A DNA stretch of 64,000 bases, from positions 58,377,766-58,441,765 of the forward strand of contig OX243811.1 of NCBI GenBank assembly GCA_945859605.1, written 5' to 3'. The notes beneath the pieces are model-generated. The model had not been told where the DNA came from. It made no database searches and saw only the letters and a program-made list of their open reading frames with translations. Position 1 is the stretch's first letter. Each line of letters opens with the position of its first letter. A program made the translations under genes and the position numbers. Shown here one piece after another: positions 54,728 through 64,000 of this stretch. The stretch is from Lumbricus rubellus (taxonomy: Eukaryota; Annelida; Clitellata; Crassiclitellata; Lumbricidae).

Positions 54728-54805
54728 CATACATACATACATACATACATACATACATACATACATACATACATACATACATACATACATACATACATAC
54801 ATACA
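54205..54805 (+). repeat. (CATA)n satellite with GCATGC islands
   Basis: About 600 bp of ATAC/CATA tetranucleotide repeat. Two interruptions of (GCAT)n stand near 54406-54420 and 54587-54608, and two short copies of a block with AGTATTACATACAT near 54483 and 54517 indicate unequal exchange. Long open frames here are artefacts of the repeat. Confidence 0.95.
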
Positions 54806-54869
54806 ATGTACATACACGACAATAATATTGAGGGACTATAATTCACAAAACGACTTAAATGTTCCCGGT

Positions 54870-55095
54870 AAAGTAATGCATAACACGTTGGCCAATAGTG
54901 CGAGAGGTAACGAGTTCGAGCCTCCGTTGGGCCGACAGCTTTGTAGGCCACAGGCTGTCTGTTCAGTCAGTAAGTTAAGATTCATGTATTCTGTAATCTG
55001 AGTTCCTGTAAATTGTTTCAACTGCATAAAGTGTTCACTGTAACCGGTTGCGTTCTGTCAACCGGATTGCTGAATAAACGAAAATTATTATTGAA
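54870..55095 (+). mobile_element. SINE candidate
   Basis: TTGGCCAATAGTGCGAGAGG with GAGTTCGAGCCTCC resembles tRNA-like A- and B-boxes. The block ends GCTGAATAAACGAAAATTATT, an AT-rich tail. No second copy lies in the window. Confidence 0.4.
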
Positions 55096-55360
55096 TATAA
55101 TTTCCTTTTAGTCATAGAAGAGACCAGCGATCGAAAGCTCTGACTAACAGAAACTGTAGGCCTATAATTATGCGCATGAAGCTATGCCTATAGTAGAACG
55201 CAACTAAGCTTCAAAGTGGCATTAAGTTCAAACGTTGGAAGATTATTTTTCATCGAGTAAAGCTGCGAGTTTCATCAACAATGCGGACGTCTGTATAGTC
55301 TGATATTACAGACAAACCCGTATCGTCGTTTCCAGTTTCTCAAGTTTAAAACAAAGATAT

Positions 55361-56447
55361 TGTAGCGGACCAGGGGTTGGGCGAAAACACCAGGAGCCGA
55401 GTACCAACCCCAGTCGTCAAGGTACCCTCAGTCAGTCCGCGCAGTACGGCCTTGGCTGTAGACCAAGGACTAGCCGGCTAGGCTTAAACACGTTTATTGA
55501 AGAAACCACGATGATCATGTAGAGTTCACAGCACAAGTAATTTATTGCGTCACAATCGCTATAGCACTTCGAGAACGAACTGTTTGTGTCAATTTCTACA
55601 ACGCTGGAATCAGAGTTCGTGCGCCGATGCAGCAGTTTATGTAGCGCCAGAGTTCGTGCGTCGTTGCGGCAGTTTATGTAGCGCCAGAGTGAATGCGAAG
55701 CGTTCAGGAGTCGATTCGGCGTCGTCGAGCACAGCAGGCAATAGAGCCTGCGTGAATGGTCGGAGCAGATTCGCGGTGGTCAGGATTCGAACCGGCGTCG
55801 TCAGGTTCCAGTGACTTCTGTAGCGCCAGTACAACGGACTCAGTAGCAAGTGAGTTTCGTCGTCGGAAGTGATCCCAGCAGGCAAGTCGGAGCAGATCCG
55901 CGGTGGTCAGGATTCGAACCGGCGTCGTCAAGCAGGACGGACCGTCGTCTCTGCCTCTGCAGCACCCGGAGTAGAACCGTCGTCGTAGCAGCTTCGTCCG
56001 TCAGCTAGGTTGCGGTAGTCGGAAACCGCAACCCCAGTCACGTGGAGGAGCACCTGAAGAGGCCGATGTTCAAGCTCAAGGCTGGTATTCAGGATTTTAC
56101 CTCTCTCCACAACAGTATCACTCAACAAGCGTTTTACCGCTCATCAAGCCAGATCATCAGCCAGCTACTACGCGTTTTACCGCGTTCTTCACCAGGCCAT
56201 TCGTCTGCGTCGAAGCACGGGAAGAACCTTTCTTATATAGGCTCAAGGCTAGGCCAAGCGATGCATGCTAGCCAGTAGGTGGACGTATGCTGAGCGCACA
56301 ATGGAAAATTCCCCACATGCACGTATGCTGAGCGTATGCTGGGCGAGCAGACACACGCAAGCAAACAGCAGTAGCAAGCAAGCAGCAGCAGCAGCAGCAG
56401 CATCAGGCAGCAGCGGCAAGCAAACAGCCCGTAGCAATATTTCAACA
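55361..56447 (-). repeat. gypsy 3' LTR
   Basis: Includes a (CAG)n-like run (56383-56402) and a near-duplicate block around CGGTGGTCAGGATTCGAACC (55773 and 55901). No difference from the other LTR was noticed. Confidence 0.95.
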
Positions 56448-57054
56448 CTCCCCCCTAACGAAAAATCCGAGGCCCCTCGGAGCAACACCGGGGAAGGGGA
56501 GAGCAATGCCATTAATAAACGATACATGAAATGCTTAAACTTGGCCAACGAAAAACGTACATTTACGTAGCGCATTTTGATGTACTTAGCGCCACGTAAA
56601 CAAATAATACCCGTCAACGGTGAATCATGAATTAACAGACAGCTGTGGTCCCATAAGGATAGACCACAGAACGGCACCGGACGATACGGATATCAACAAT
56701 GTCAATATGTGCAATGTACAAAATGGGCCTACATCTAACATTTTGAGGTAAACGCCAGCGTAACAGAAAAATACCGTATTGCTCTCACAAATCCTGACAG
56801 CCAGGTCCCAGATCCACATGAACAAATAAGTCAGACAGTATTATCGTTTGGTCAATAGAAGTCGCGAATCGAACCAACCGACATTGACAATAATCACAAT
56901 AATAAATCAGACAAGCGACATAAACTCAGACTGCGTGATCAAAATTAAACAGAAAAATACCGTACTGGTTTCACAAACCCGGACAATTAAGTCCACGATT
57001 AACGATGAAATTGTGCCACATAGTGGTCCACAATCCACAATATTTCTATTTCTC

Positions 57055-57265
57055 TTCGGGTACGAAGTGCCGTTCGTGCACAACCCCCGTACTCTCTTTT
57101 TTTCCCTCTGTTTTGGGTACGAAGTGCAAGTCGTGCACAACCCCCTTTCTCCTTTTTTTCTCTGTTTTGGGTACGAAGTGCAAGTCGTGCACAACCCCCT
57201 TTCTCTTTTTTTTTCTGTTTTGGGTACGAAGTGCCGTTCGGGCACAACCCCCTTCTTTTTCCTTT
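57055..57265 (-). repeat. Tandem repeat, about 55-62-bp unit
   Basis: Four units of GGGTACGAAGTGC with GTGCACAACCCCC and a T/C-rich spacer of changing length. In the 3' non-coding part of the gypsy element. Confidence 0.88.
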
Positions 57266-57571
57266 TTTTTTCACTTTTTTTTCACAACATTATACAAGTA
57301 CAAGTAATTAAATCATCTTAACTATTAATCGCGTTTGATGCAAATAAATTCCTTTACAAACAATAAAATAAAATAAACACTCATGCCACATAAGAATTTA
57401 AAGCACAATTTTAACCTACAACCCTAAACCATCAATTTGCACAGAGCCACCTACGAGAGACTGTCCTCTAAACACATTAATTCCCTGCTCTGGCACCAAT
57501 ATCAACATCAGAATTATAACGCGATAAGAACGCAAACTAGCAAGCTTGCATGCAAATAATCGCAAATAAAA

Positions 57572-57905
57572 ATGGTGCATTCCACAATAGAAGCGTTTCC
57601 TTTCCATAATAAAAATAACGGTGCACTCCACAATATAAGCGCTTCCTTTCCATAATAAAAATAACGGTGCACTCCACAATATAAGCGCTTCCTTTCCATA
57701 ATAAAAATAACGGTGCACTCCACAATATAAGCGTTTTCTTTACACAAAAATAACGGTGCACTCCACAATATAAGCGTTTTCGGTGCACTCCACAATAAAA
57801 GCGTTTTCTTTACACAAAAAAAATAACGGTGCACTCCACAATATAAGCGTTTTCGGTGCACTCCACAATATAAGCGTTTTCGGTGCACTCCACAATAAAA
57901 GCGTT
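57572..57905 (-). repeat. Minisatellite, about 46-bp unit
   Basis: At least seven GGTGCACTCCACAATATAAG units, some full length with CTTTCCATAATAAAAATAAC, some shortened. In the 3' non-coding part of the gypsy element. Confidence 0.9.
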
Positions 57906-58119
57906 CATGCAAAAATGCTTAGTTCCACAACAAATAATACTTTCACAAATAAAAAGAAAATGCGTATTTTTCCATAAAAATTTTCCTCGTTAATTGAAAT
58001 GAAGAAAAGTGCTTTTACACAAAAATTGATTCCTTTCTACCTAGGCACGGAATGTCCGCAGCGACCGAGGTCGCTGTCATCGTGCACTAAGTAAAAACGC
58101 TTCTATCAGAACGATTCAT

Positions 58120-58483
58120 TCAGAATTCCTGCATTTGCGTCCGTAGAAAGCGCGCGGAACATGTAGACGAAGAGGAACGTGCGCGCACACAGATAGGCAT
58201 CTGCGCCGACGTAGACCAGTGCGCCGTCGAGGACATGTGCGCCGACGAAGAAGAAGCGAGCGCCAACGAGACAGACTCGTGCGCCGACGTGGAATCTTGC
58301 GCGCACCCTTGCGCGCAGACGTAGACTAGGGGCGCCGACGAAGATGCGCGCGCAGAACCTGCGCGCCGAAGAGGATTCTTGAGCGCCGACGAGACAGACC
58401 CGTGCGCCGATATAGAACCCTGCGCCGTCGAGGAAGCTTGAGCGCCAACGAGACAAACTCGTGCGCCACCGCTGCCTCGCCTC
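58120..58483 (-). other. Open repetitive frame downstream of pol
   Basis: Two overlapping minus-strand frames (58106-58456, 116 aa; 58120-58773, 217 aa) cover a GC-rich repeat. The 116-aa frame repeats GARVCLVGA. The repeat unit holds GCGCCGACGA and GAGACAGACTCGTGCGCC. No known domain; coding is unproven. Confidence 0.4.
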
Positions 58484-61405
58484 CTACTGGAACCGGACAG
58501 GACGGCGAACGGCACGGCGAGGTCGACTGGTACATGTCGCCGCTCCGTCAGGGTCTCCGTCGTGCAAATATCTTCCTGTCGCTTCGGTTTCAGGCGTTCT
58601 TTCTTTACGCGGTGCAGGATTCCTGGTCCTCGTCCGATCAACAGCGCTGGCGAAGCAACTGTCGATAGCTTCGGCGTGCTGACTTTCCGAAGATGCTTCC
58701 GTGGTAGGCATTTCTTTCCAACGGTGACGTGGCCGACGGCTTGAAGAAGCTGTGGCACCGTTCGCTGCTTCAACGGGTGGTCCGTTGGTCATCCCTGTTG
58801 CCGTTTCACTCCATTGTCCTTTCATCCGCCCGTAGCAGTGGCGGAGCTTGTCGACTTGAGACACGAAGGGCTTGGCCTTCGGCGACCTCTCAAACCTTTC
58901 TAACAGATCAGCTACATAAGACAGATGAACGAGTCTCTCCCGAATCAGTCTATTAGAATTTGATCGAAATCCTCCGGGGTCAAAGGTCACAAGTCCACAG
59001 TTCAAAAACCAAACGCAGATAGCGAAACCGATACTGTCGACATGAACAAGACTCATCGTTCCCTGGAGACATCCACAATACGATTCAATCGTGCTAAGAC
59101 ACACTGCGCAAAAGAGGACCCACAGACAGGCAACAATTCCGGAAAAAGGATTGGAATCCTTTCGTGCCTGAATCAACAACTTGCGGTAACCAGAACAAAA
59201 GCGAGAGGACCATCTTCTCTTCTCGGCGAGCAACACATTAGCAGAACAGTCAGTAACAGCAGGTTCCACAACACCAGTCGCCAACATTTGGTCCAGTTGC
59301 ACATCAATAGCGGCCTGATATGGAAGCAGTTGCCTCCTCAAAGGTTGTCTCACAGGACGAGAGTCTCCGGTGTCAATCGTGTGCTGAGAAATCATGATCC
59401 TCCCCAAGTCAGGTTCAGTCGTCGAGAAAATGCTTTCATCCTTGACCAATAACTCCGTCAGTCGTTCCTTCACATCGGCCGGGACATCCTCCGAAATTTC
59501 GTCCATTAACTTTCCGACCAAAGAGTTGTCGTCAGCAGTACCCGTCTGTGTCTCATTCTCGTCGCTTACTTTGACCTTCACGGAGTCTAAGTCGCCCAAC
59601 ATTCGATCAGCTGCCAACAGGGCGGGTTGTTCATTCATATTCACCACACGAATACAAGCATTATCAGCATCATCACTCAACACAACTCTGGCTACATGCA
59701 ATCCAGGCTGGATTTCTTTAGATTCAGTCATCCAGGCTTGTGCGCAGGTCGCCAAATCACGATACTGAGTTTTACACGGAATATCACATTGCGAACGAGG
59801 AAGAACAGTTGTTTCCTCGGCAACCATAACCCTGCGACACCAAAACGAGCCATTGCCCTTAACCAAAGGAATGCGGCGTCGACCAATAAACAATGCACCC
59901 TGTCCAAAACCCAAGCGACAACGATGCTGCCTCAACCAATCCATGCCAAGCATTGGTTCACCAATTTGATCAGAGACAAGAAAACTAGTGGCAATAAAGA
60001 ACCCTTTAGAAATCTTAATCGGAACATCAAGCTGGCCCAAGACTCTAATCTGCGTTCCATTAGCTGCCAAAAGAATGCGCGTGCTAGGCTGGAGCGTCAA
60101 ACCATCAACATCAGCAGAGGGAACTAGGCTTACCTCCGACCCAGTGTCCACTAGGCAAGTTCTTTGTTGTCCGTTGATCGTTCCACGGATGTAGATTGCG
60201 TTGTTTGTCACACCCGATGCTCGGTCTCTCGTTGTATGGTTCGTGACTGTTGTTCCATTCTGTCCCGACGTCGGTGGGTCCAAGGTGCGTGCGTCGTCAC
60301 GGCGGTTGGAGAACTGCTGGCGCTGGCGACACCGGCGAGCCACATGGCCCACCTGTCCACAGCTGAAGCAGGTTATCCCGCGTCCGGGACCACCTGAAGC
60401 GTTTCCTCGAGGCGGAGACGGAGGAGTAGGAACGGTAGATGGAACCGTCCGTGGAGCAGTCGGTTCGGCGCCGAAACTCGTCCGATGCGAGGTTCGGAGT
60501 TCGTCCCGCTGTCGGCAGATCCTCCCTTCCATGTCCTGTTGCCACTTGCGTTGCGAAGCGAAGAAGCTGTCCAGTTGAGACTGGAGCTGTCCACCGGCGT
60601 CGACTTCTTGAGACCCTCGCACTCGGTTGGCAGGTCTCCGACGATCTTCCATGTCCGACGTCTGTTGATACGCGGACAGGCGTAGAGCTGTTCGATACGC
60701 CTCGTCGATGGTCTTCGGTTCGCGTTCTCTCACCTTGAGAGACAACTCCCGGTCGCGGATCGCTTCAAGGAAGGCATCCTTCGCGAGAATTTCCGTCGTT
60801 TCGTTGGACGGGACCGGGTAGGCAAGAACGACGAGTCTTCGGATGTCGTGCAGCAAGTCGCCAAGGGTTTCATCTGCTCGCTGTCGGCGATAATAGAGTT
60901 GAGCTCGGAAAGTCTCAGCTTGACCCTCCGACCCGTAGCGTTGGCGTAGTCTGACGACGAGCTGTTCGTACGTGACCTCGGTGCTGGCTCCGAAGTCCCA
61001 CAGCAGCTGCGTTGCCGCCTTTTCCAAGGAGCAGCGGAGGAAGTCGACTTTATCGGCTGCAGTCCATCGGTTGTGTCTTGCGCAGACGTCGAATTGGGCC
61101 AGGAATGACTCGAGGGATCCCGTTCCGTCGAATTTTCCGGGCTTCATAGGGCTCTTCTTTTCACCGACCATGCGACCGACGTTTTCCAGGACTTTTGATT
61201 CCAGTCTGCTCGCGTCCCTTTCCGAAATCAGCACGGTTTTTCGGTCCTTCTTCGGTGCGTCCTCGAAGTCGATTTTCTCAAGGAATCGGCTGGACTCGAC
61301 CTCGTAGTCAACCAGGAGATCCCTTCCTCGTCCTGTGGCGGGTGATGACGTCGTTGGGAAGCCAGCGGCGTTTCCGTCCATGTCTCCGATCAGAGGACTC
61401 CACAT
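58484..61405 (-). CDS. Gag-protease-partial RT fused to integrase C-terminus
   Basis: 973 aa in one frame. Gag spans residues about 95-240 (GKFDGTGSLESFLAQFDVC, LRQRYGSEGQAETF, LHDIRRLVVLAYP). The zinc knuckle is CFSCGQVGHVARRC and the protease site LVDTGSEVSLVPS. RT begins RPVRQPLRRQLLPYQAAIDVQ and gives out after RFCSGYRKL and ARKDSNPF, before any catalytic Asp. The frame then enters LIRERLVHLSYVADLLERF, FVSQVDKLRHCYG and a basic end RRAVRRPVRFQ, which match the integrase C-terminus of the element at 1-4850. A product with Gag and protease is possible; RT and integrase activity are not. Confidence 0.9.
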   Translation of the reverse strand: MWSPLIGDMDGNAAGFPTTSSPATGRGRDLLVDYEVESSRFLEKIDFEDAPKKDRKTVLISERDASRLESKVLENVGRMVGEKKSPMKPGKFDGTGSLESFLAQFDVCARHNRWTAADKVDFLRCSLEKAATQLLWDFGASTEVTYEQLVVRLRQRYGSEGQAETFRAQLYYRRQRADETLGDLLHDIRRLVVLAYPVPSNETTEILAKDAFLEAIRDRELSLKVREREPKTIDEAYRTALRLSAYQQTSDMEDRRRPANRVRGSQEVDAGGQLQSQLDSFFASQRKWQQDMEGRICRQRDELRTSHRTSFGAEPTAPRTVPSTVPTPPSPPRGNASGGPGRGITCFSCGQVGHVARRCRQRQQFSNRRDDARTLDPPTSGQNGTTVTNHTTRDRASGVTNNAIYIRGTINGQQRTCLVDTGSEVSLVPSADVDGLTLQPSTRILLAANGTQIRVLGQLDVPIKISKGFFIATSFLVSDQIGEPMLGMDWLRQHRCRLGFGQGALFIGRRRIPLVKGNGSFWCRRVMVAEETTVLPRSQCDIPCKTQYRDLATCAQAWMTESKEIQPGLHVARVVLSDDADNACIRVVNMNEQPALLAADRMLGDLDSVKVKVSDENETQTGTADDNSLVGKLMDEISEDVPADVKERLTELLVKDESIFSTTEPDLGRIMISQHTIDTGDSRPVRQPLRRQLLPYQAAIDVQLDQMLATGVVEPAVTDCSANVLLAEKRRWSSRFCSGYRKLLIQARKDSNPFSGIVACLWVLFCAVCLSTIESYCGCLQGTMSLVHVDSIGFAICVWFLNCGLVTFDPGGFRSNSNRLIRERLVHLSYVADLLERFERSPKAKPFVSQVDKLRHCYGRMKGQWSETATGMTNGPPVEAANGATASSSRRPRHRWKEMPTTEASSESQHAEAIDSCFASAVDRTRTRNPAPRKERTPETEATGRYLHDGDPDGAATCTSRPRRAVRRPVRFQ

Positions 61406-61531
61406 TGTCGTCGTTCCGTCGAAATTCTCACCAGTTCGTAGAAGTGCAGCGAATCTTTCAAAACCACTTCCGCGGAATCAGCTTGAAGCGGTGCAGAGTT
61501 TTTCCAGTCACCCCACTTCGCGGGACCAGTT

Positions 61532-62618
61532 TGTAGCGGACCAGGGGTTGGGCGAAAACACCAGGAGCCGAGTACCAACCCCAGTCGTCAAGGTACCCTC
61601 AGTCAGTCCGCGCAGTACGGCCTTGGCTGTAGACCAAGGACTAGCCGGCTAGGCTTAAACACGTTTATTGAAGAAACCACGATGATCATGTAGAGTTCAC
61701 AGCACAAGTAATTTATTGCGTCACAATCGCTATAGCACTTCGAGAACGAACTGTTTGTGTCAATTTCTACAACGCTGGAATCAGAGTTCGTGCGCCGATG
61801 CAGCAGTTTATGTAGCGCCAGAGTTCGTGCGTCGTTGCGGCAGTTTATGTAGCGCCAGAGTGAATGCGAAGCGTTCAGGAGTCGATTCGGCGTCGTCGAG
61901 CACAGCAGGCAATAGAGCCTGCGTGAATGGTCGGAGCAGATTCGCGGTGGTCAGGATTCGAACCGGCGTCGTCAGGTTCCAGTGACTTCTGTAGCGCCAG
62001 TACAACGGACTCAGTAGCAAGTGAGTTTCGTCGTCGGAAGTGATCCCAGCAGGCAAGTCGGAGCAGATCCGCGGTGGTCAGGATTCGAACCGGCGTCGTC
62101 AAGCAGGACGGACCGTCGTCTCTGCCTCTGCAGCACCCGGAGTAGAACCGTCGTCGTAGCAGCTTCGTCCGTCAGCTAGGTTGCGGTAGTCGGAAACCGC
62201 AACCCCAGTCACGTGGAGGAGCACCTGAAGAGGCCGATGTTCAAGCTCAAGGCTGGTATTCAGGATTTTACCTCTCTCCACAACAGTATCACTCAACAAG
62301 CGTTTTACCGCTCATCAAGCCAGATCATCAGCCAGCTACTACGCGTTTTACCGCGTTCTTCACCAGGCCATTCGTCTGCGTCGAAGCACGGGAAGAACCT
62401 TTCTTATATAGGCTCAAGGCTAGGCCAAGCGATGCATGCTAGCCAGTAGGTGGACGTATGCTGAGCGCACAATGGAAAATTCCCCACATGCACGTATGCT
62501 GAGCGTATGCTGGGCGAGCAGACACACGCAAGCAAACAGCAGTAGCAAGCAAGCAGCAGCAGCAGCAGCAGCATCAGGCAGCAGCGGCAAGCAAACAGCC
62601 CGTAGCAATATTTCAACA
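61532..62618 (-). repeat. gypsy 5' LTR
   Basis: Exact-looking copy of 55361-56447, offset 6,171 bases. Confidence 0.95.
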
Positions 62619-64000
62619 CTATGAACTTCAGCGCAGAATTGTATACTAATACAAATGCCAGCAGTTGTCATTCTCAAACTCTCTTTGTCTCTTCCCCAAC
62701 GTGTTCTTATTAGCAGCTCCCTAATCTGTTTCGAAATGAACACTCGAGAACTTCTCACACGAGTATTAAAAGCATTAGAGTTTTTGTCGGTTGGCCATCA
62801 ACATAATAAAATATTATGACAGCCAAAAATAATATTTGGCATAATTTTTTATCAAGAGGAGACACCGAAAGGATGGACAATACCCTAATAGGGACACCCC
62901 TGATGTATCTTACATAGTGTAGATTCGAGTGAGCCTTAAATTGGCAGAAATATAAACTGGAGAATAGGAAATATGAGATCAGCGGCGGCGCCAGGATTTC
63001 AGGTTTGGGGGGCTGAAGCCCCAAACCCAAATAGAACATTTTTATGAAGCGCCGAAGGCGCGAAGCTGCAAGTGCCGAAGGCACGAAGCCCATACCGACT
63101 AGGGGGTCTGGGGGAGCGTCGTAAACTCCCCTAGCGGGGTCTGGGGCAGAGCCACAGCCACCGACGCATTTTTAGCTCTGTAGACCTCAACTGGAGCCCT
63201 TTTCAGGCTCGTTTTTGCCAGCTATTTATGAGGGATAAAATCATGAAAACTTAAATAAGAAGTCGTTTTGCAGAGTCGCAGACTAGCTACCAGTATAAGA
63301 ATGTCAAAAAATTTGTAAAATAAATGGGATTAGTCTTTACTAAAATCACAAAAGTTAAAAGTTTTGGCATATATAGCCTAACAAGTTTATAAGTATACTG
63401 TCATATGGGTAGGTCTACTATAGAAAAACCCTAGGGCCGGGGGCATGTCAAATGTAGGGGTTTTACGGGTACAACCAGTGGCGGCGCCAAGATTTCAGGT
63501 TTGGGGAGCTGAAACCCCAAGCCCTTCCTCCCAGGGACGCAAGTAGAACATTTTCCTTAAGGGTGGTTATTTTGCATGCGCTGGAGACACGAAGCTGCGA
63601 GTGCCGGGGCGGAGCCCCAAAAACCAGCGCGTTTTTCGCTGTTGACATCGACAGGAGCACGTTTCAGGCTCTTGTTTGCTAACTGTTTATGAACGATAAA
63701 GTCAGGAAATTTTTTGAATTTCCACATTGCAATAATAGCATTTTGGGCGGTCGTTTTTACTCAATAGCTCATCATTTCAATGCTGAAAGTCGTGGATTAT
63801 GACTTCAAAGTGTCCTCTTGTAAGCCATTGTTTAAATTTTTGGATATCAGCCCTTTAATGGTAATATTTTAAGCTGTCGTGTCAACAAATTTCTCACAAT
63901 TAATTCATTGCTGAAAGAAATGGTTTATGAGTTCAATAATGTTCTTCCACGTTGTATAAATTATCGAATTCCACACTTCAAGGATATACCAGTTTTGCTG
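62619..64000 (+). other. Right flank with a repeated transposon-like block
   Basis: No gene seen. GGCGGCGCCAGGATTTCAGG at about 62983 recurs as GGCGGCGCCAAGATTTCAGG at about 63480, each followed by TTTGGGG.GCTGAA.CCCCAA, AAGTAGAACATTTT and CGAAGCTGC.AGTGCCG. The two similar halves look like copies of a short DNA transposon end. Confidence 0.5.

Larger units (their letters stand above)
55361..62618 (-). mobile_element. Young gypsy retrotransposon with internal pol deletion
   Basis: Two 1,087-bp LTRs (55361-56447, 61532-62618) appear identical. On the minus strand LTRs run TGTTGAAATATT...CGCTACA. The polypurine tract TTAGGGGGGAG touches the 3' LTR (56448-56458) and a primer-site candidate, TGGTCCCGCGAAGTGGGG, follows the 5' LTR. 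One long frame (58484-61405) has Gag, zinc knuckle, protease and the start of RT, then only the C-terminal end of integrase. RNase H and the integrase core are gone. No 5-bp target duplication is seen (GATAT left, CTATG right). Confidence 0.95.

Noticed and set aside
54284..54841. Long open frames of MYVC and HTYI repeats
   Set aside because: They are translations of the (CATA)n array in all frames and have no coding support.
56265..56677. Poly-Ala/poly-Leu frames in both LTR copies
   Set aside because: Caused by a (CAG)n-like run; identical in the two LTRs only because the LTRs are identical.
57572..57905. CRISPR-like array
   Set aside because: Units are contiguous tandem repeats without unique spacers, inside a retrotransposon of an animal genome.

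Overview
This is animal nuclear DNA. It holds intron-split receptor genes with GT/AG junctions and consistent phases, and it is crowded with transposons. The protein families (a two-domain receptor tyrosine phosphatase, WSC/EGF receptor modules, rolling-stone-like membrane proteins) and the very frequent palindrome TAGGCCTA in introns suggest a marine invertebrate, perhaps a deuterostome such as an echinoderm or tunicate. The species cannot be settled from the window.

Layout. 1-7180: a decayed Ty3/gypsy element that runs off the left edge, its 3' LTR, and then a second gag leader. 7630-25163 (+): the intracellular half of a receptor protein tyrosine phosphatase in 16 exons, with an apparently complete catalytic D1 and a D2 lacking the catalytic Cys and Arg. 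Its introns carry an RTE-like LINE, minisatellites, a duplicated exon relic, a young 4.45-kb Ty1/copia element (13162-17612) and a SINE. 25697-27991: a hAT-like element with an 8-bp target duplication that contains an LTR-gag fragment of a gypsy element. 28282-28900: LINE 3' ends. 29575-32473 and 34965-39041 (+): two tandem rolling-stone-like genes of identical exon structure, the first a pseudogene with two in-frame stops, the second intact. Between them lies a mariner-derived element with arms of about 230 bp. 40023-40761: a hAT-type MITE. 41439-54014 (+): a 13-exon receptor gene (signal peptide, WSC, EGF, WSC, three EGF-type modules, a Cys-containing segment, TM, short tail) ending in an ITAM-like motif. 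54200-54805: a (CATA)n satellite. 55361-62618 (-): a gypsy element whose two 1,087-bp LTRs look identical and whose pol is internally deleted but still open. 62619-64000: repeat-rich sequence.

How the genes may relate (inference). The ITAM-like receptor would need a tyrosine kinase and an opposing phosphatase, and the receptor phosphatase lies about 16 kb upstream on the same strand. The sequence shows only the neighbourhood and the motifs, not an interaction. All three host gene types are on the + strand. Gene models were built by hand from splice sites and phase; every listed exon joins in frame.
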